The position numbers were made by a program, and so were the translations under genes. 35,887 nt of DNA, from assembly GCA_964583185.1 (NCBI GenBank), contig CAZOVL010000020.1, positions 1 through 35,887 on the forward strand, given 5' to 3'. Shown in pieces: positions 1 to 7,789 of this stretch. Within the stretch, counting starts at the first letter, position 1. Each line of letters opens with the position of its first letter. Under the pieces are notes generated by a model that had not been told where the DNA came from, did not search any database, and saw only the letters and a list, made by a program, of their open reading frames with translations. Source of the stretch: Bacteroides_E sp964583185. GTDB lineage: Bacteria > Bacteroidota > Bacteroidia > Bacteroidales > Bacteroidaceae.

Positions 1-67
1 ATTTTATTAAGAGTCATAACATTCACATTAATAGAAAACTAAACCGATAAAATAGATTTAAAATCAC

Positions 68-75
68 TATATTTG
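68..75 (+). promoter_or_regulatory. Putative -7 promoter element for the parA operon
   Basis: TATATTTG matches the Bacteroidota -7 consensus TAnnTTTG. No TTTG is visible at the expected distance upstream. Transcription from here would leave a leader of about 145 nt before parA. That leader contains a seven-codon ORF (140-163, MNRLQKE) preceded by AAAGG. This is assigned by pattern only. Confidence 0.4.
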
Positions 76-193
76 CATCTTGTTGAGGAGACGTGAAAAC
101 AGGTTCATACTGTAGAGTTATTAACAAAGGACACTAGTTATGAACAGATTACAAAAAGAGTAGAATAAAAAATAGGTCTTTTTATTTTTAATC

Positions 194-215
194 ATTTATT
201 TCACGAAAAATAAAT
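194..215. promoter_or_regulatory. 22-bp imperfect palindrome resembling a parS site, just upstream of parA
   Basis: Arms ATTTATTT (194-201) and AAATAAAT (208-215) flank CACGAA. The 16 bases at 197-212 match the canonical parS sequence TGTTTCACGTGAAACA at 12 of 16 positions. The left half is nearly complete (7 of 8) and the right half is weak (5 of 8). The site ends 13 nt before the parA start codon. It could be a degenerate ParB-binding or autoregulatory site, or simply an AT-rich palindrome. Confidence 0.35.
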
Positions 216-228
216 TAATTGGATTAAT

Positions 229-990
229 ATGGGAAAAATAATTGCTTTAGCCAACCAGAAAGGTGGAGTAGGAAAAACAACAACTACCATCAACTTGGCC
301 GCTTCACTTGCCACACTGGAGAAAAAAGTGTTGGTCGTTGATGCAGACCCTCAAGCCAATGCCTCATCTGGACTAGGAGTAGACATTAAACAATCTGAAT
401 TTACCATTTATGAATGCATCATAGATCGCATTGATGTGTACAAAGCCATTCATAATACGGAAATTCCAACACTTGATGTTATTTCTTCCCATATAAATCT
501 GGTGGGAGCTGAAATTGAAATGCTCAATTTACCAAACAGAGAAACCATATTAAAGGAGGTTTTAACACCTCTAAAAGAAGAATATGATTTTATTCTAATC
601 GATTGTTCGCCATCCTTAGGTTTAATTACTGTAAACTCATTGACAGCTGCAGACTCAGTAATTATACCGGTACAGGCAGAATATTTTGCCCTAGAAGGGA
701 TTAGTAAATTATTGAACACTATAAAAATAATTAAGTCGCGCTTAAACCCCAACTTAGAAATAGAAGGTTTTCTTCTTACAATGTTTGATTCCAGATTGCG
801 TCAAGCCAATCAAATTTATGATGAAGTGAAGAAACACTTCCAAGAGCTGGTATTCAAAACCATCATTCAACGAAATGTTAAACTCAGCGAAGCACCAAGT
901 TATGGATTACCTGCCATTTTATATGATGCAGACTCTACAGGAGCACAAAATCATTTAGCTTTGGCTAAAGAGATATTAAAAAACAATTAA
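229..990 (+). CDS. parA: Chromosome partitioning ATPase ParA (Soj)
   Basis: This is a 253-residue ParA/MinD-family ATPase of normal chromosomal length. The deviant Walker A motif KGGVGKTTTT lies at residues 11-20. The A' region contains DADPQANAS (about 39-47), and the Walker B-type strand contains FILIDCSPSLG (about 120-130). With ParB it drives origin segregation: ATP-bound dimers coat the nucleoid and are released by ParB at parS. It is the first gene of a tight operon, with parB starting 22 nt after its stop. The ATG start is directly followed by the conserved GKIIALANQKGG strand, so no upstream extension is needed. Family assignment is secure. The chromosomal role is inferred from the housekeeping neighbours. 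Confidence 0.97.
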   Translation: MGKIIALANQKGGVGKTTTTINLAASLATLEKKVLVVDADPQANASSGLGVDIKQSEFTIYECIIDRIDVYKAIHNTEIPTLDVISSHINLVGAEIEMLNLPNRETILKEVLTPLKEEYDFILIDCSPSLGLITVNSLTAADSVIIPVQAEYFALEGISKLLNTIKIIKSRLNPNLEIEGFLLTMFDSRLRQANQIYDEVKKHFQELVFKTIIQRNVKLSEAPSYGLPAILYDADSTGAQNHLALAKEILKNN

Positions 991-1011
991 AAACATTTTA
1001 GACAAATAGAA

Positions 1012-1893
1012 ATGGCAAAAGGAAGAAACACATTAGGGCGCGGGTTAGATGCATTGTTATCAATAGATAGCATCCAGACAGAGGGTTCTTCTTCTATTAA
1101 CGAAATAGAGTTGTCAAAAATAGCCATTAACCCCAAACAACCTCGAAGAGAATTTGATCCGGATTCTTTAAACGAATTGGCTGCATCTATTGCTGAAATA
1201 GGTATTATACAACCCATTACACTACGTAAGTTATCGGACAATGAATATCAAATCATTGCCGGTGAACGCAGATATAGAGCCTCACAAAAAGCAGGATTAA
1301 AAAGTATTCCGGCATACATCCGCACAGCAGATGACGAGAATATGATGGAAATGGCTTTAATAGAAAACATCCAAAGAGAAGACTTAAACTCGGTGGAAAT
1401 TGCTCTGGCCTATCAGCACCTAATTGATGAATATAAACTTACGCAAGAACGATTAAGTGAGCGCATAGGTAAAAACCGAGCTACCATAGCTAATTATTTA
1501 CGTTTGTTAAAACTACCCGCCTCTGTTCAAATGGCTCTACAGAACAGAGAAATAGATATGGGACATGCACGTGCCCTACTCACTTTAAAAGAGCCTAAAC
1601 TACAAGTTAAAATTCTAAAGGAGATTCAAAAGCACGGGTACTCGGTACGTAAGGTAGAGTCTATTGTTAGAGAGTTAAATGCTGAAGGAAACGAAGAAAG
1701 CAAAACACCAACACAACCTAAAAAAACAAAAGAAGAGTTTAACTTATTAAAAAAACATCTTTCAGGTTTCTTTGATACAAAAGTTCAAGTATCTTGCTCA
1801 AATAAGGGGAAAGGGAAAATAAGTATCTCTTTTGCCAATGAGGAAGAGTTAGAGCGTATTATGGAGATCTTCGACTCACTAAAAAATAGATGA
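1012..1893 (+). CDS. parB: Chromosome partitioning protein ParB (Spo0J-like)
   Basis: This 293-residue ParB has an N-terminal CTP-binding/ParB-nuclease-fold domain with GERRYRAS (about residues 84-91) and ENIQRED (about 117-123). A central helix-turn-helix region follows (LTQERLSERIGKNRATIANYL is split across about 142-162). The charged linker at about 222-240 is rich in Lys, Thr and Pro, and a C-terminal dimerisation segment ends the protein. It loads at parS and slides as a CTP-dependent clamp, stimulating ParA. The start is ATG at 1012, 22 nt after parA. The last codons overlap the next gene in an ATGA junction (1890-1893), which points to translational coupling. Confidence 0.96.
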   Translation: MAKGRNTLGRGLDALLSIDSIQTEGSSSINEIELSKIAINPKQPRREFDPDSLNELAASIAEIGIIQPITLRKLSDNEYQIIAGERRYRASQKAGLKSIPAYIRTADDENMMEMALIENIQREDLNSVEIALAYQHLIDEYKLTQERLSERIGKNRATIANYLRLLKLPASVQMALQNREIDMGHARALLTLKEPKLQVKILKEIQKHGYSVRKVESIVRELNAEGNEESKTPTQPKKTKEEFNLLKKHLSGFFDTKVQVSCSNKGKGKISISFANEEELERIMEIFDSLKNR

Positions 1894-2678
1894 AAGGAAT
1901 TAAAATACAATTTACATATTGGGCTCTAATCATATCGTTCGGTATAGTACAGACCCTACAACTCTTTTCTGTAGAAGCTTTGGCACAAACAAATGCCAAT
2001 GACTCGGTTGTTATTGTACCAGAACCTCCAACAGATAGCATAGATTTACCCGACTCATTAATAACAAAAACTATTCTTACCGTGGATAGCCTAGGAAAAG
2101 ATAGTGTAAATCAAGCTGATTTAGAAAAACCAATAATAGCACAAATACCAGACACAACACAACTACCCAAACCTATGAAACAATGGGTTCCTAATCCAAC
2201 CAGAGCGACTTGGCTTGCTGTGGTTTTTCCTGGTGCAGGACAGATATATAATCGTAAATACTGGAAACTTCCTATCTTTTATGGTGGATTTGCAGGTTGT
2301 GCCTACGCTTTAACATGGAATAACAATATGTATAAAGACTATTCCAGAGCGTATAGAGATTTAATGAGTGGTGACCCCACTAAAAAAAGTTATGAAGATT
2401 TACTTCCTCCCAATCACGGCTACTCTCAAAGCCAGTTAGAAACTGTTTTTAAGAATAGAAAAGATAGATTCAGGAGATATAGAGATCTTAGTATATTTGC
2501 TTTTATAGGAGTATATATTTTATCTATTATTGATGCGTATGTAGATGCAGAATTATCGAATTTTGATATTACTCCTGATTTAAGTATGCGTATTGAACCA
2601 GCTATTATGAACAATCAAATTACTCCACAACGTGCCTCTAGTAAATCGGTTGGTTTACAGTGCAGTTTCACTTTTTAA
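1890..2678 (+). CDS. DUF5683 domain-containing membrane protein
   Basis: This 262-residue protein is of the type that follows parB in many Bacteroidales. A hydrophobic N-terminal segment ending in ALAQ looks like a signal peptide (about residues 1-33). It is followed by a Pro/Asp/Ser-rich low-complexity region of about 60 residues. The conserved DUF5683 core starts near PNPTRATWLAVVFPGAGQIY and contains a hydrophobic hairpin at about residues 108-145. A second hydrophobic stretch lies around residues 194-213. The biochemical function is unknown. Its start overlaps the parB stop by 4 nt, so it is co-translated with the segregation genes. Whether it acts in segregation or envelope biology cannot be told from the sequence. 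Confidence 0.85.
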   Translation: MKGIKIQFTYWALIISFGIVQTLQLFSVEALAQTNANDSVVIVPEPPTDSIDLPDSLITKTILTVDSLGKDSVNQADLEKPIIAQIPDTTQLPKPMKQWVPNPTRATWLAVVFPGAGQIYNRKYWKLPIFYGGFAGCAYALTWNNNMYKDYSRAYRDLMSGDPTKKSYEDLLPPNHGYSQSQLETVFKNRKDRFRRYRDLSIFAFIGVYILSIIDAYVDAELSNFDITPDLSMRIEPAIMNNQITPQRASSKSVGLQCSFTF

Positions 2679-2693
2679 GGAATTATTTAGACA

Positions 2694-3989
2694 ATGAAAA
2701 AAAACACTCATAACCTCATTTTATTTTTTGCTTTACTTTTCTTTTCTATTCAGCTAAATGCACAAAGCGTGGAAGTTGAAATTAAGACAAATGGTGATGT
2801 AAAGAAAGAAAATATAGAGTTACCTCAAGGGATGACCTACCCCATGGATAGTCTTTTAAAGGATTGGCATGTTAAAACCTATATCGATATAAACGAAAAC
2901 TGTAAAACATCCTCTTCAAATCCACAATTCAATGACTCCGTTTACATTGACAGGCTACAACGTATTCCGGCAATTATTGAAATGCCTTACAATCCCATAG
3001 TTCGCAAATTCATTGATATGTATACTGAACGACTAAGAAATCAGGTTTCTTATATGTTGAGTATGAGTAATTTTTATATACCTATCTTTGAAACAGCTCT
3101 TGACACTTACAACTTACCTCTTGAATTAAAATACCTTCCCATCATTGAATCGGCATTAAACCCTTCTGCTGTATCCAGAGCCGGTGCTTCCGGACTGTGG
3201 CAGTTTATGATTGGAACAAGCAAGTTATATGGTTTAGAAACAAACAGCTTAATTGATGAACGAAAAGACCCTGTAAAATCCACTTGGGCTGCAGCTAGAT
3301 ATTTAAGCGACTTATATGAAATATACAAAGACTGGAACTTAGCTATTGCTGCCTATAATTGTGGTCCCGGTAATGTAAATAAAGCCATACGAAGAGCAGG
3401 AGGGGAAACTGATTATTGGAAAATTTACCCATTCCTTCCCCGAGAAACTCAAGGTTATGTGCCTGCCTTTATTGCAGCAAACTACGTGATGCACTATTAT
3501 TGTGATCATAACATTTGTGCATTGGAAACCAATGTACCGGCTAATACAGACACCATACAGGTTACTCAAAATCTTCATTTTAAACAAATTGAAGAGCTTT
3601 GCGGTATGAATCCTAATGAACTTAAAAGTTTAAATCCACAATATAACACACAAGTTATACCGGGAGATATCAAGCCTTATACACTGCGTCTGCCTTTAGA
3701 TCAAATAAATAGTTTCATTGAGCAACAAGATACGATCTATAACCATCGATCGGATGAGTTATTCCGTAGAAGAGCACAAGTAGCTGCTACACCTAAGGTA
3801 CAAGCAGCACCCAAAAGACAATCGCCTGCTACTGCACAAGGCAAACTTACTTACCACAAAATAAGAAAAGGAGAGACACTCTCTACCATTGCTGAGAAAC
3901 ATAAGGTTTCAGTTAATCAAATCAGACAATGGAACAACATTCGGGGTAATAAAATAATTGCAGGAAAAAATCTAAAAATATATAAGTAA
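2694..3989 (+). CDS. mltD: Membrane-bound lytic murein transglycosylase D-like protein with LysM
   Basis: This 431-residue exported protein has a signal peptide ending in LNAQ (residues 1-24). The SLT/goose-lysozyme-like domain spans about residues 125-270. Its catalytic glutamate lies in LPIIESALNP (Glu152), followed by the family motif GASGLWQFM (164-172) and AAYNCGPGNV further on. A C-terminal LysM peptidoglycan-binding module (about 384-431, YHKIRKGETLSTIAEKH) ends the protein, and a degenerate LysM-like stretch may precede it. It cleaves the MurNAc-GlcNAc linkage to form 1,6-anhydro-muropeptides. It starts 15 nt after the DUF5683 gene and closes the par operon. There is no Cys lipobox, so it is probably periplasmic rather than lipid-anchored. 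Confidence 0.9.
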   Translation: MKKNTHNLILFFALLFFSIQLNAQSVEVEIKTNGDVKKENIELPQGMTYPMDSLLKDWHVKTYIDINENCKTSSSNPQFNDSVYIDRLQRIPAIIEMPYNPIVRKFIDMYTERLRNQVSYMLSMSNFYIPIFETALDTYNLPLELKYLPIIESALNPSAVSRAGASGLWQFMIGTSKLYGLETNSLIDERKDPVKSTWAAARYLSDLYEIYKDWNLAIAAYNCGPGNVNKAIRRAGGETDYWKIYPFLPRETQGYVPAFIAANYVMHYYCDHNICALETNVPANTDTIQVTQNLHFKQIEELCGMNPNELKSLNPQYNTQVIPGDIKPYTLRLPLDQINSFIEQQDTIYNHRSDELFRRRAQVAATPKVQAAPKRQSPATAQGKLTYHKIRKGETLSTIAEKHKVSVNQIRQWNNIRGNKIIAGKNLKIYK

Positions 3990-4016
3990 AATAAAGACAC
4001 TCATATTACATAAAAG

Positions 4017-4047
4017 CTTGCTTCATAGTAATATTTGTTTATTTTTG
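4017..4047 (+). promoter_or_regulatory. Promoter of the rel gene
   Basis: CTTG (4017-4020) is followed by a 19-nt spacer and TATTTTTG (4040-4047), a good fit to the Bacteroidota TTTG-N19-TAnnTTTG pattern. Transcription would begin at about 4052-4055, on top of the upstream TTG codon (4055). This favours the downstream ATG (4079) as the translation start of rel. Confidence 0.55.
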
Positions 4048-4078
4048 TATTAGCTTGTTAAATGAAGAATGCTTTTAT

Positions 4079-6328
4079 ATGGACACAATAGAAAAAAACA
4101 AGAAGTTAATAGAAGATGAGAAAAAAGTTAATCAAGCTTTTCAAGAACTGATAGAAGATTACTTAGCTACCAATCATAGAAAACGGGTTGAGATTATAAC
4201 CAAAGCTTTTAACTTTGCTAAACAAGCACACAATGGAGTAGAAAGAAAATCGGGAGAACCGTACATTATGCACCCCATTGAAGTGGCTAAAATTGTATGC
4301 AATGAAATTGGGTTAGGTTCAACATCCATTAGTGCAGCTTTACTTCATGATGTAGTGGAAGACACTGACTATACAGTGGAAGACATAGAAAACATCTTTG
4401 GCCCTAAAATAGCATTAATTGTTGATGGCTTAACCAAACTTTCAGGAGGAATCTTTGGAGAACACGCATCGGCACAGGCTGAAAACTTCAAGAAGCTACT
4501 GCTCACAATGTCTAATGACATTCGGGTGATTCTTATAAAAATAGCAGATAGACTTCATAATATGCGTACTTTAGGTGCCTTATTACCTTCTAAACAGTAC
4601 AAAATAGCAGGGGAAACTCTTTACATCTATGCTCCTTTGGCTAATCGCTTAGGCTTATATAAAATAAAAACAGAACTCGAAAACTTAAGTTTTAAATATG
4701 AACACCCGGAAGAGTATGCTGCCATTCAGAAAAAACTAGATGACACAGCTGCTGAGCGTGACGAAGTATTTAAGACTTTCACGGCTCCTATCCGAAAAAG
4801 TCTGGATAAAATGGGAATGGAATATGAGATTATAGCTCGTATTAAATCTGTTTATTCCATTTGGCGTAAGATAGAAACCAAGAATATTTCTTTTGAGGAA
4901 ATTTACGATATTCTAGCCGTTCGTATCATTTTTGAACCCAAAAGTCTAGAGGAAGAGTTAAACGATTGTTTTGATATTTATGTAACCATATCAAAAATAT
5001 ACAAACCTCATCCTGATCGAATTAGAGACTGGGTTAGTCATCCTAAAGCCAACGGATACCAAGCTCTGCATGTTACCTTAATGGCTAATAACGGTCAGTG
5101 GGTTGAAGTTCAGATTCGTAGTAAACGTATGAATGATATTGCAGAACAGGGTTTTGCTGCTCACTGGAAATACAAAGAAGGAGGCGGAGGTGAAGATGAA
5201 GGAGAATTGGAAAAATGGCTAACTACCATTAAAGAGATTTTAGAAGACCCTCAGCCGGATGCAATAGACTTCTTAGATACTATTAAGTTAAATCTGTTTG
5301 CTTCTGAGATTTTTGTGTTCACTCCCAAAGGGGATATTATGACAATGCCTCAGAATTCAACCGCATTAGATTTTGCTTTTTTACTCCATACAGATATAGG
5401 CTACCATTGTATTGGGGCTAAAGTCAATCACAAATTAGTTCCAAGAAGCCACGTATTATTGAGTGGTGATCAAGTGGAGATTTTAACCTCTAAAACGCAA
5501 CGGATTGAGCCAGAATGGATCAACTATGCTACGACTGCAAAAGCCAAAAATGCCATCGTATCTTATTTGCGTAAAGAGGAGAGGCAATATCAAAAGAAAG
5601 GAGAAAAAATACTAAACAACTTTTTGGAAAAAGAAGGGCTTGAAGCTGATTCTGCAATAATTGATAAATTAATTAATTTCCATAAAGCAAAAAACAAGAA
5701 CAACCTACTGGCTTCCATAGGAAAGAAAACCATTCTGCTAGGAGATAACCAGAAGAACTTTTTAAAAGGAAAAACAAATCCCGGTTGGATGAAATTTCTC
5801 TCTTTCTCTTTTGGAAATAGCAAAGAAGAAAGCAATAAAGAGGGCGAGAAAAAAGAAATTCAAGGTATCAATTTAAAAGAAACAGTTAAGGTTACAGAAG
5901 ATTCATTAAGAGAAAATTACAAAATTGCTCCTTGCTGTCAACCTATTCCAGGAGATGATGTTTTTGGTTTCTTACAAGAAGATGGAAACATTATTATCCA
6001 TAAACGCCAATGCCCAATTGGCCTTAAGTTAAAAAGTAGCTTTGGCAACCGCATCATTGCAACCGATTGGGATACACACAAAGAGTTATCTTTCTTAATT
6101 TATCTTTACGTTAAAGGAATAGACAACATCGGTTTATTAAATAAAATAACAGAAGTTATATCCAAAGAGATGAATGTCAATATCCGAAAAATTAATGTTG
6201 AAACAAATGATGGCATCTTTGAAGGGAAAATTCAACTTTATGTACACGATGTGGATGATGTTAAGAAAATAACAAACAACTTACGCAAAATAAAAGACAT
6301 TAAAGTAGTGAACCGTATAGAAGGTTAA
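4079..6328 (+). CDS. Bifunctional (p)ppGpp synthetase/hydrolase (RelA/SpoT family)
   Basis: This is a long-form Rel enzyme of about 749 residues when started at ATG 4079. An open frame from TTG 4055 adds eight residues, but that codon coincides with the predicted transcription start. The N-terminal HD hydrolase domain keeps LLHDVVEDT, so hydrolase activity is expected to be intact. The synthetase domain shows RIKSVYSIWRKI and SHPKANGYQALHVT. It is followed by TGS (starting IFVFTPKGDI), a conserved-Cys region (IAPCCQPIPGDD) and a C-terminal ACT domain (about the last 75 residues). It makes and degrades the alarmone (p)ppGpp from GTP/GDP and ATP in response to ribosome stalling and nutrient stress. 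It has its own promoter downstream of mltD. Confidence 0.95.
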   Translation: MDTIEKNKKLIEDEKKVNQAFQELIEDYLATNHRKRVEIITKAFNFAKQAHNGVERKSGEPYIMHPIEVAKIVCNEIGLGSTSISAALLHDVVEDTDYTVEDIENIFGPKIALIVDGLTKLSGGIFGEHASAQAENFKKLLLTMSNDIRVILIKIADRLHNMRTLGALLPSKQYKIAGETLYIYAPLANRLGLYKIKTELENLSFKYEHPEEYAAIQKKLDDTAAERDEVFKTFTAPIRKSLDKMGMEYEIIARIKSVYSIWRKIETKNISFEEIYDILAVRIIFEPKSLEEELNDCFDIYVTISKIYKPHPDRIRDWVSHPKANGYQALHVTLMANNGQWVEVQIRSKRMNDIAEQGFAAHWKYKEGGGGEDEGELEKWLTTIKEILEDPQPDAIDFLDTIKLNLFASEIFVFTPKGDIMTMPQNSTALDFAFLLHTDIGYHCIGAKVNHKLVPRSHVLLSGDQVEILTSKTQRIEPEWINYATTAKAKNAIVSYLRKEERQYQKKGEKILNNFLEKEGLEADSAIIDKLINFHKAKNKNNLLASIGKKTILLGDNQKNFLKGKTNPGWMKFLSFSFGNSKEESNKEGEKKEIQGINLKETVKVTEDSLRENYKIAPCCQPIPGDDVFGFLQEDGNIIIHKRQCPIGLKLKSSFGNRIIATDWDTHKELSFLIYLYVKGIDNIGLLNKITEVISKEMNVNIRKINVETNDGIFEGKIQLYVHDVDDVKKITNNLRKIKDIKVVNRIEG

Positions 6329-6348
6329 AACTCGGTATCAACAGTTTT
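6327..6348. terminator. Weak hairpin between convergent rel and the MerR gene
   Basis: AAAACT (6327-6332) can pair with AGTTTT (6343-6348) across a 10-nt loop, and short T-rich sequence follows. It lies between two converging stop codons. The stem is short and AT-only, so the assignment is tentative. Confidence 0.3.
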
Positions 6349-6353
6349 GCGTT

Positions 6354-6698
6354 TTAATCTAGTGCTTTAAGAATACCTTTAAGCTCATCTTGAATGTTTG
6401 TCAATCGTTGAATGACTTCTACTTGTCGGGTCGTTGCATCTTTTTTATACTCTAACTGCTGACGGGCACCTTCTAGTGTCATCCCTTTTTTACGCAATAA
6501 ATAGTGAATGGTACTCACCAACTCAATATCTTTTTCCTGATATTGACGAGTACCCCCTTCTGTTTTTTTAGGAGATAAGTTTTTAAACTCTTTCTCCCAA
6601 TAACGAAGCGTGGATTCTCTAAGATCAAACATTTGAGCAACCTCCGCTATGGAATAAAACAGTTTTACGTTTTTTTTATCCTTACTGTCCGTACTCAT
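6354..6698 (-). CDS. MerR family transcriptional regulator
   Basis: This 114-residue protein has the N-terminal MerR winged-helix signature: YSIAEVAQMFDLRESTLRYW followed by EKEF and the wing GGTRQYQEKDIE (about residues 14-62). A C-terminal helix that may form the usual antiparallel coiled coil (about 85-114) completes it. There is no cysteine-containing effector domain, so it is not a metal-sensing MerR. Short MerR proteins of this type are common beside M23 peptidases in Bacteroidales. It follows the M23 gene by 20 nt on the same strand and is probably co-transcribed. Its targets are unknown. Confidence 0.9.
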   Translation of the reverse strand: MSTDSKDKKNVKLFYSIAEVAQMFDLRESTLRYWEKEFKNLSPKKTEGGTRQYQEKDIELVSTIHYLLRKKGMTLEGARQQLEYKKDATTRQVEVIQRLTNIQDELKGILKALD

Positions 6699-6718
6699 AA
6701 AGCATTTTTTTCTTAGGA

Positions 6719-7687
6719 TTAATCATAAACTTTACCGTGGTTAGCAGCAATCTGAATCATCTTATCATAATCCTCTGCACTTAAATCCATAAAGTAATAA
6801 TTTACCGGGTTTACCACCTTACCCTTTAGGTGAACTTCATAGTGCAAATGAGGTCCTGTACTTTTCCCCGTAGAGCCTACTCCGCCTATCACCTCTCCAC
6901 GCACCACTTTTACACCCCGTTTTACATTAATACTTCTTAAATGGGCATATAATGTTTTATATCCAAAACCGTGATCAATCACAATGGTATTACCATATCC
7001 GGTTTCCCACCCCGCTTTTTCTACAACCCCATTTCCTGTGGCATATACATCGGTACCGGGACTAGCTGAAAAATCCATACCCGCATGAAATTTAGGAGTG
7101 CCATAAATGGGATCAATACGTGTTCCATATCCGGAAGCGGTTTGTTTTAAATCCTTATTAGAGATGGGTTGTATAGCAGGAACACATAGAATTCGCTCTT
7201 CGTGATTCTTTAATAACTCAACCACGTCATCAAAAGACTTGGACTGAACATAAAGTTGCCTATCAAACACATCTAATTTTTGAGTTGTCTGAACTACTAA
7301 TTCAGCATTGGGTAAATTCACCAACGCCTCGTAACGATTTGTTCCACCATAGCCAGCCTGACGAATAGCCGGATCAACAGGCTCTGACTGCATAATCACA
7401 CGATATAGATTATCATCACGCTGTTGAATGTCATTCATTACCTCTAAGGCCTCATCTAAACGATGAGAAAGCACATTGTATTGAGCAACCAACTGGCTGT
7501 TTACTTTTCTTAGTTCTTTTTCTGACGGAGAACCAAAAACAAGCAAAAAAACAATGAAGGCAGCCATACCTACGCCTGTACCCACAAAAAACCGTCGCAA
7601 AATACTTCGTATCCGTTGTCTTATCGTTGGGTAGATACGGTCATAAGTCTGCGTTTGCGGGTTATATACATAGTAAACTTTGCGCAT
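6719..7687 (-). CDS. M23 family metallopeptidase (LytM-type)
   Basis: This 322-residue protein has a basic N-terminal cytoplasmic segment and one membrane helix at about residues 34-52. A helical, coiled-coil-like region (about 54-100) comes next, and the C-terminal LytM domain occupies about 185-300. The zinc ligands are visible as HAGMD (His201, Asp205) and HLH (His280, His282), with LYAHL (His249) also conserved, so the active site looks intact. Such enzymes cut peptide cross-links in peptidoglycan, or activate amidases when degenerate; this one appears catalytic. It is the first gene of a two-gene unit with the MerR regulator and is divergent from alaS. Confidence 0.93.
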   Translation of the reverse strand: MRKVYYVYNPQTQTYDRIYPTIRQRIRSILRRFFVGTGVGMAAFIVFLLVFGSPSEKELRKVNSQLVAQYNVLSHRLDEALEVMNDIQQRDDNLYRVIMQSEPVDPAIRQAGYGGTNRYEALVNLPNAELVVQTTQKLDVFDRQLYVQSKSFDDVVELLKNHEERILCVPAIQPISNKDLKQTASGYGTRIDPIYGTPKFHAGMDFSASPGTDVYATGNGVVEKAGWETGYGNTIVIDHGFGYKTLYAHLRSINVKRGVKVVRGEVIGGVGSTGKSTGPHLHYEVHLKGKVVNPVNYYFMDLSAEDYDKMIQIAANHGKVYD

Positions 7688-7715
7688 AATGAATAAAGTC
7701 CTTTATTTATGAGAA

Positions 7716-7723
7716 CAAAAATA
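7716..7723 (-). promoter_or_regulatory. Putative -7 element of the M23-MerR operon
   Basis: CAAAAATA on the plus strand reads TATTTTTG on the minus strand, matching TAnnTTTG. It lies 29 nt upstream of the M23 start codon. Upstream on the minus strand, the -33 position offers only a partial TTTG match. It nearly abuts the alaS element on the other strand. Confidence 0.45.
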
Positions 7724-7734
7724 ATAAAACAAGC

Positions 7735-7742
7735 TATCTTTG
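7735..7742 (+). promoter_or_regulatory. Putative -7 element of alaS
   Basis: TATCTTTG matches TAnnTTTG and lies 48 nt before the alaS start codon. No convincing TTTG is visible 19-21 nt upstream. The divergent M23 promoter lies within the same 30 nt. Confidence 0.45.
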
Positions 7743-7789
7743 CATATTCTTTTTAAGAATATTAACCTCATATATAGATATATAGAAGT

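Noticed and set aside
140..163. Seven-codon ORF MNRLQKE in the parA leader as a regulatory peptide
   Set aside because: It is very short, with a weak ribosome site (AAAGG, 9 nt away), and nothing links it to parA control.
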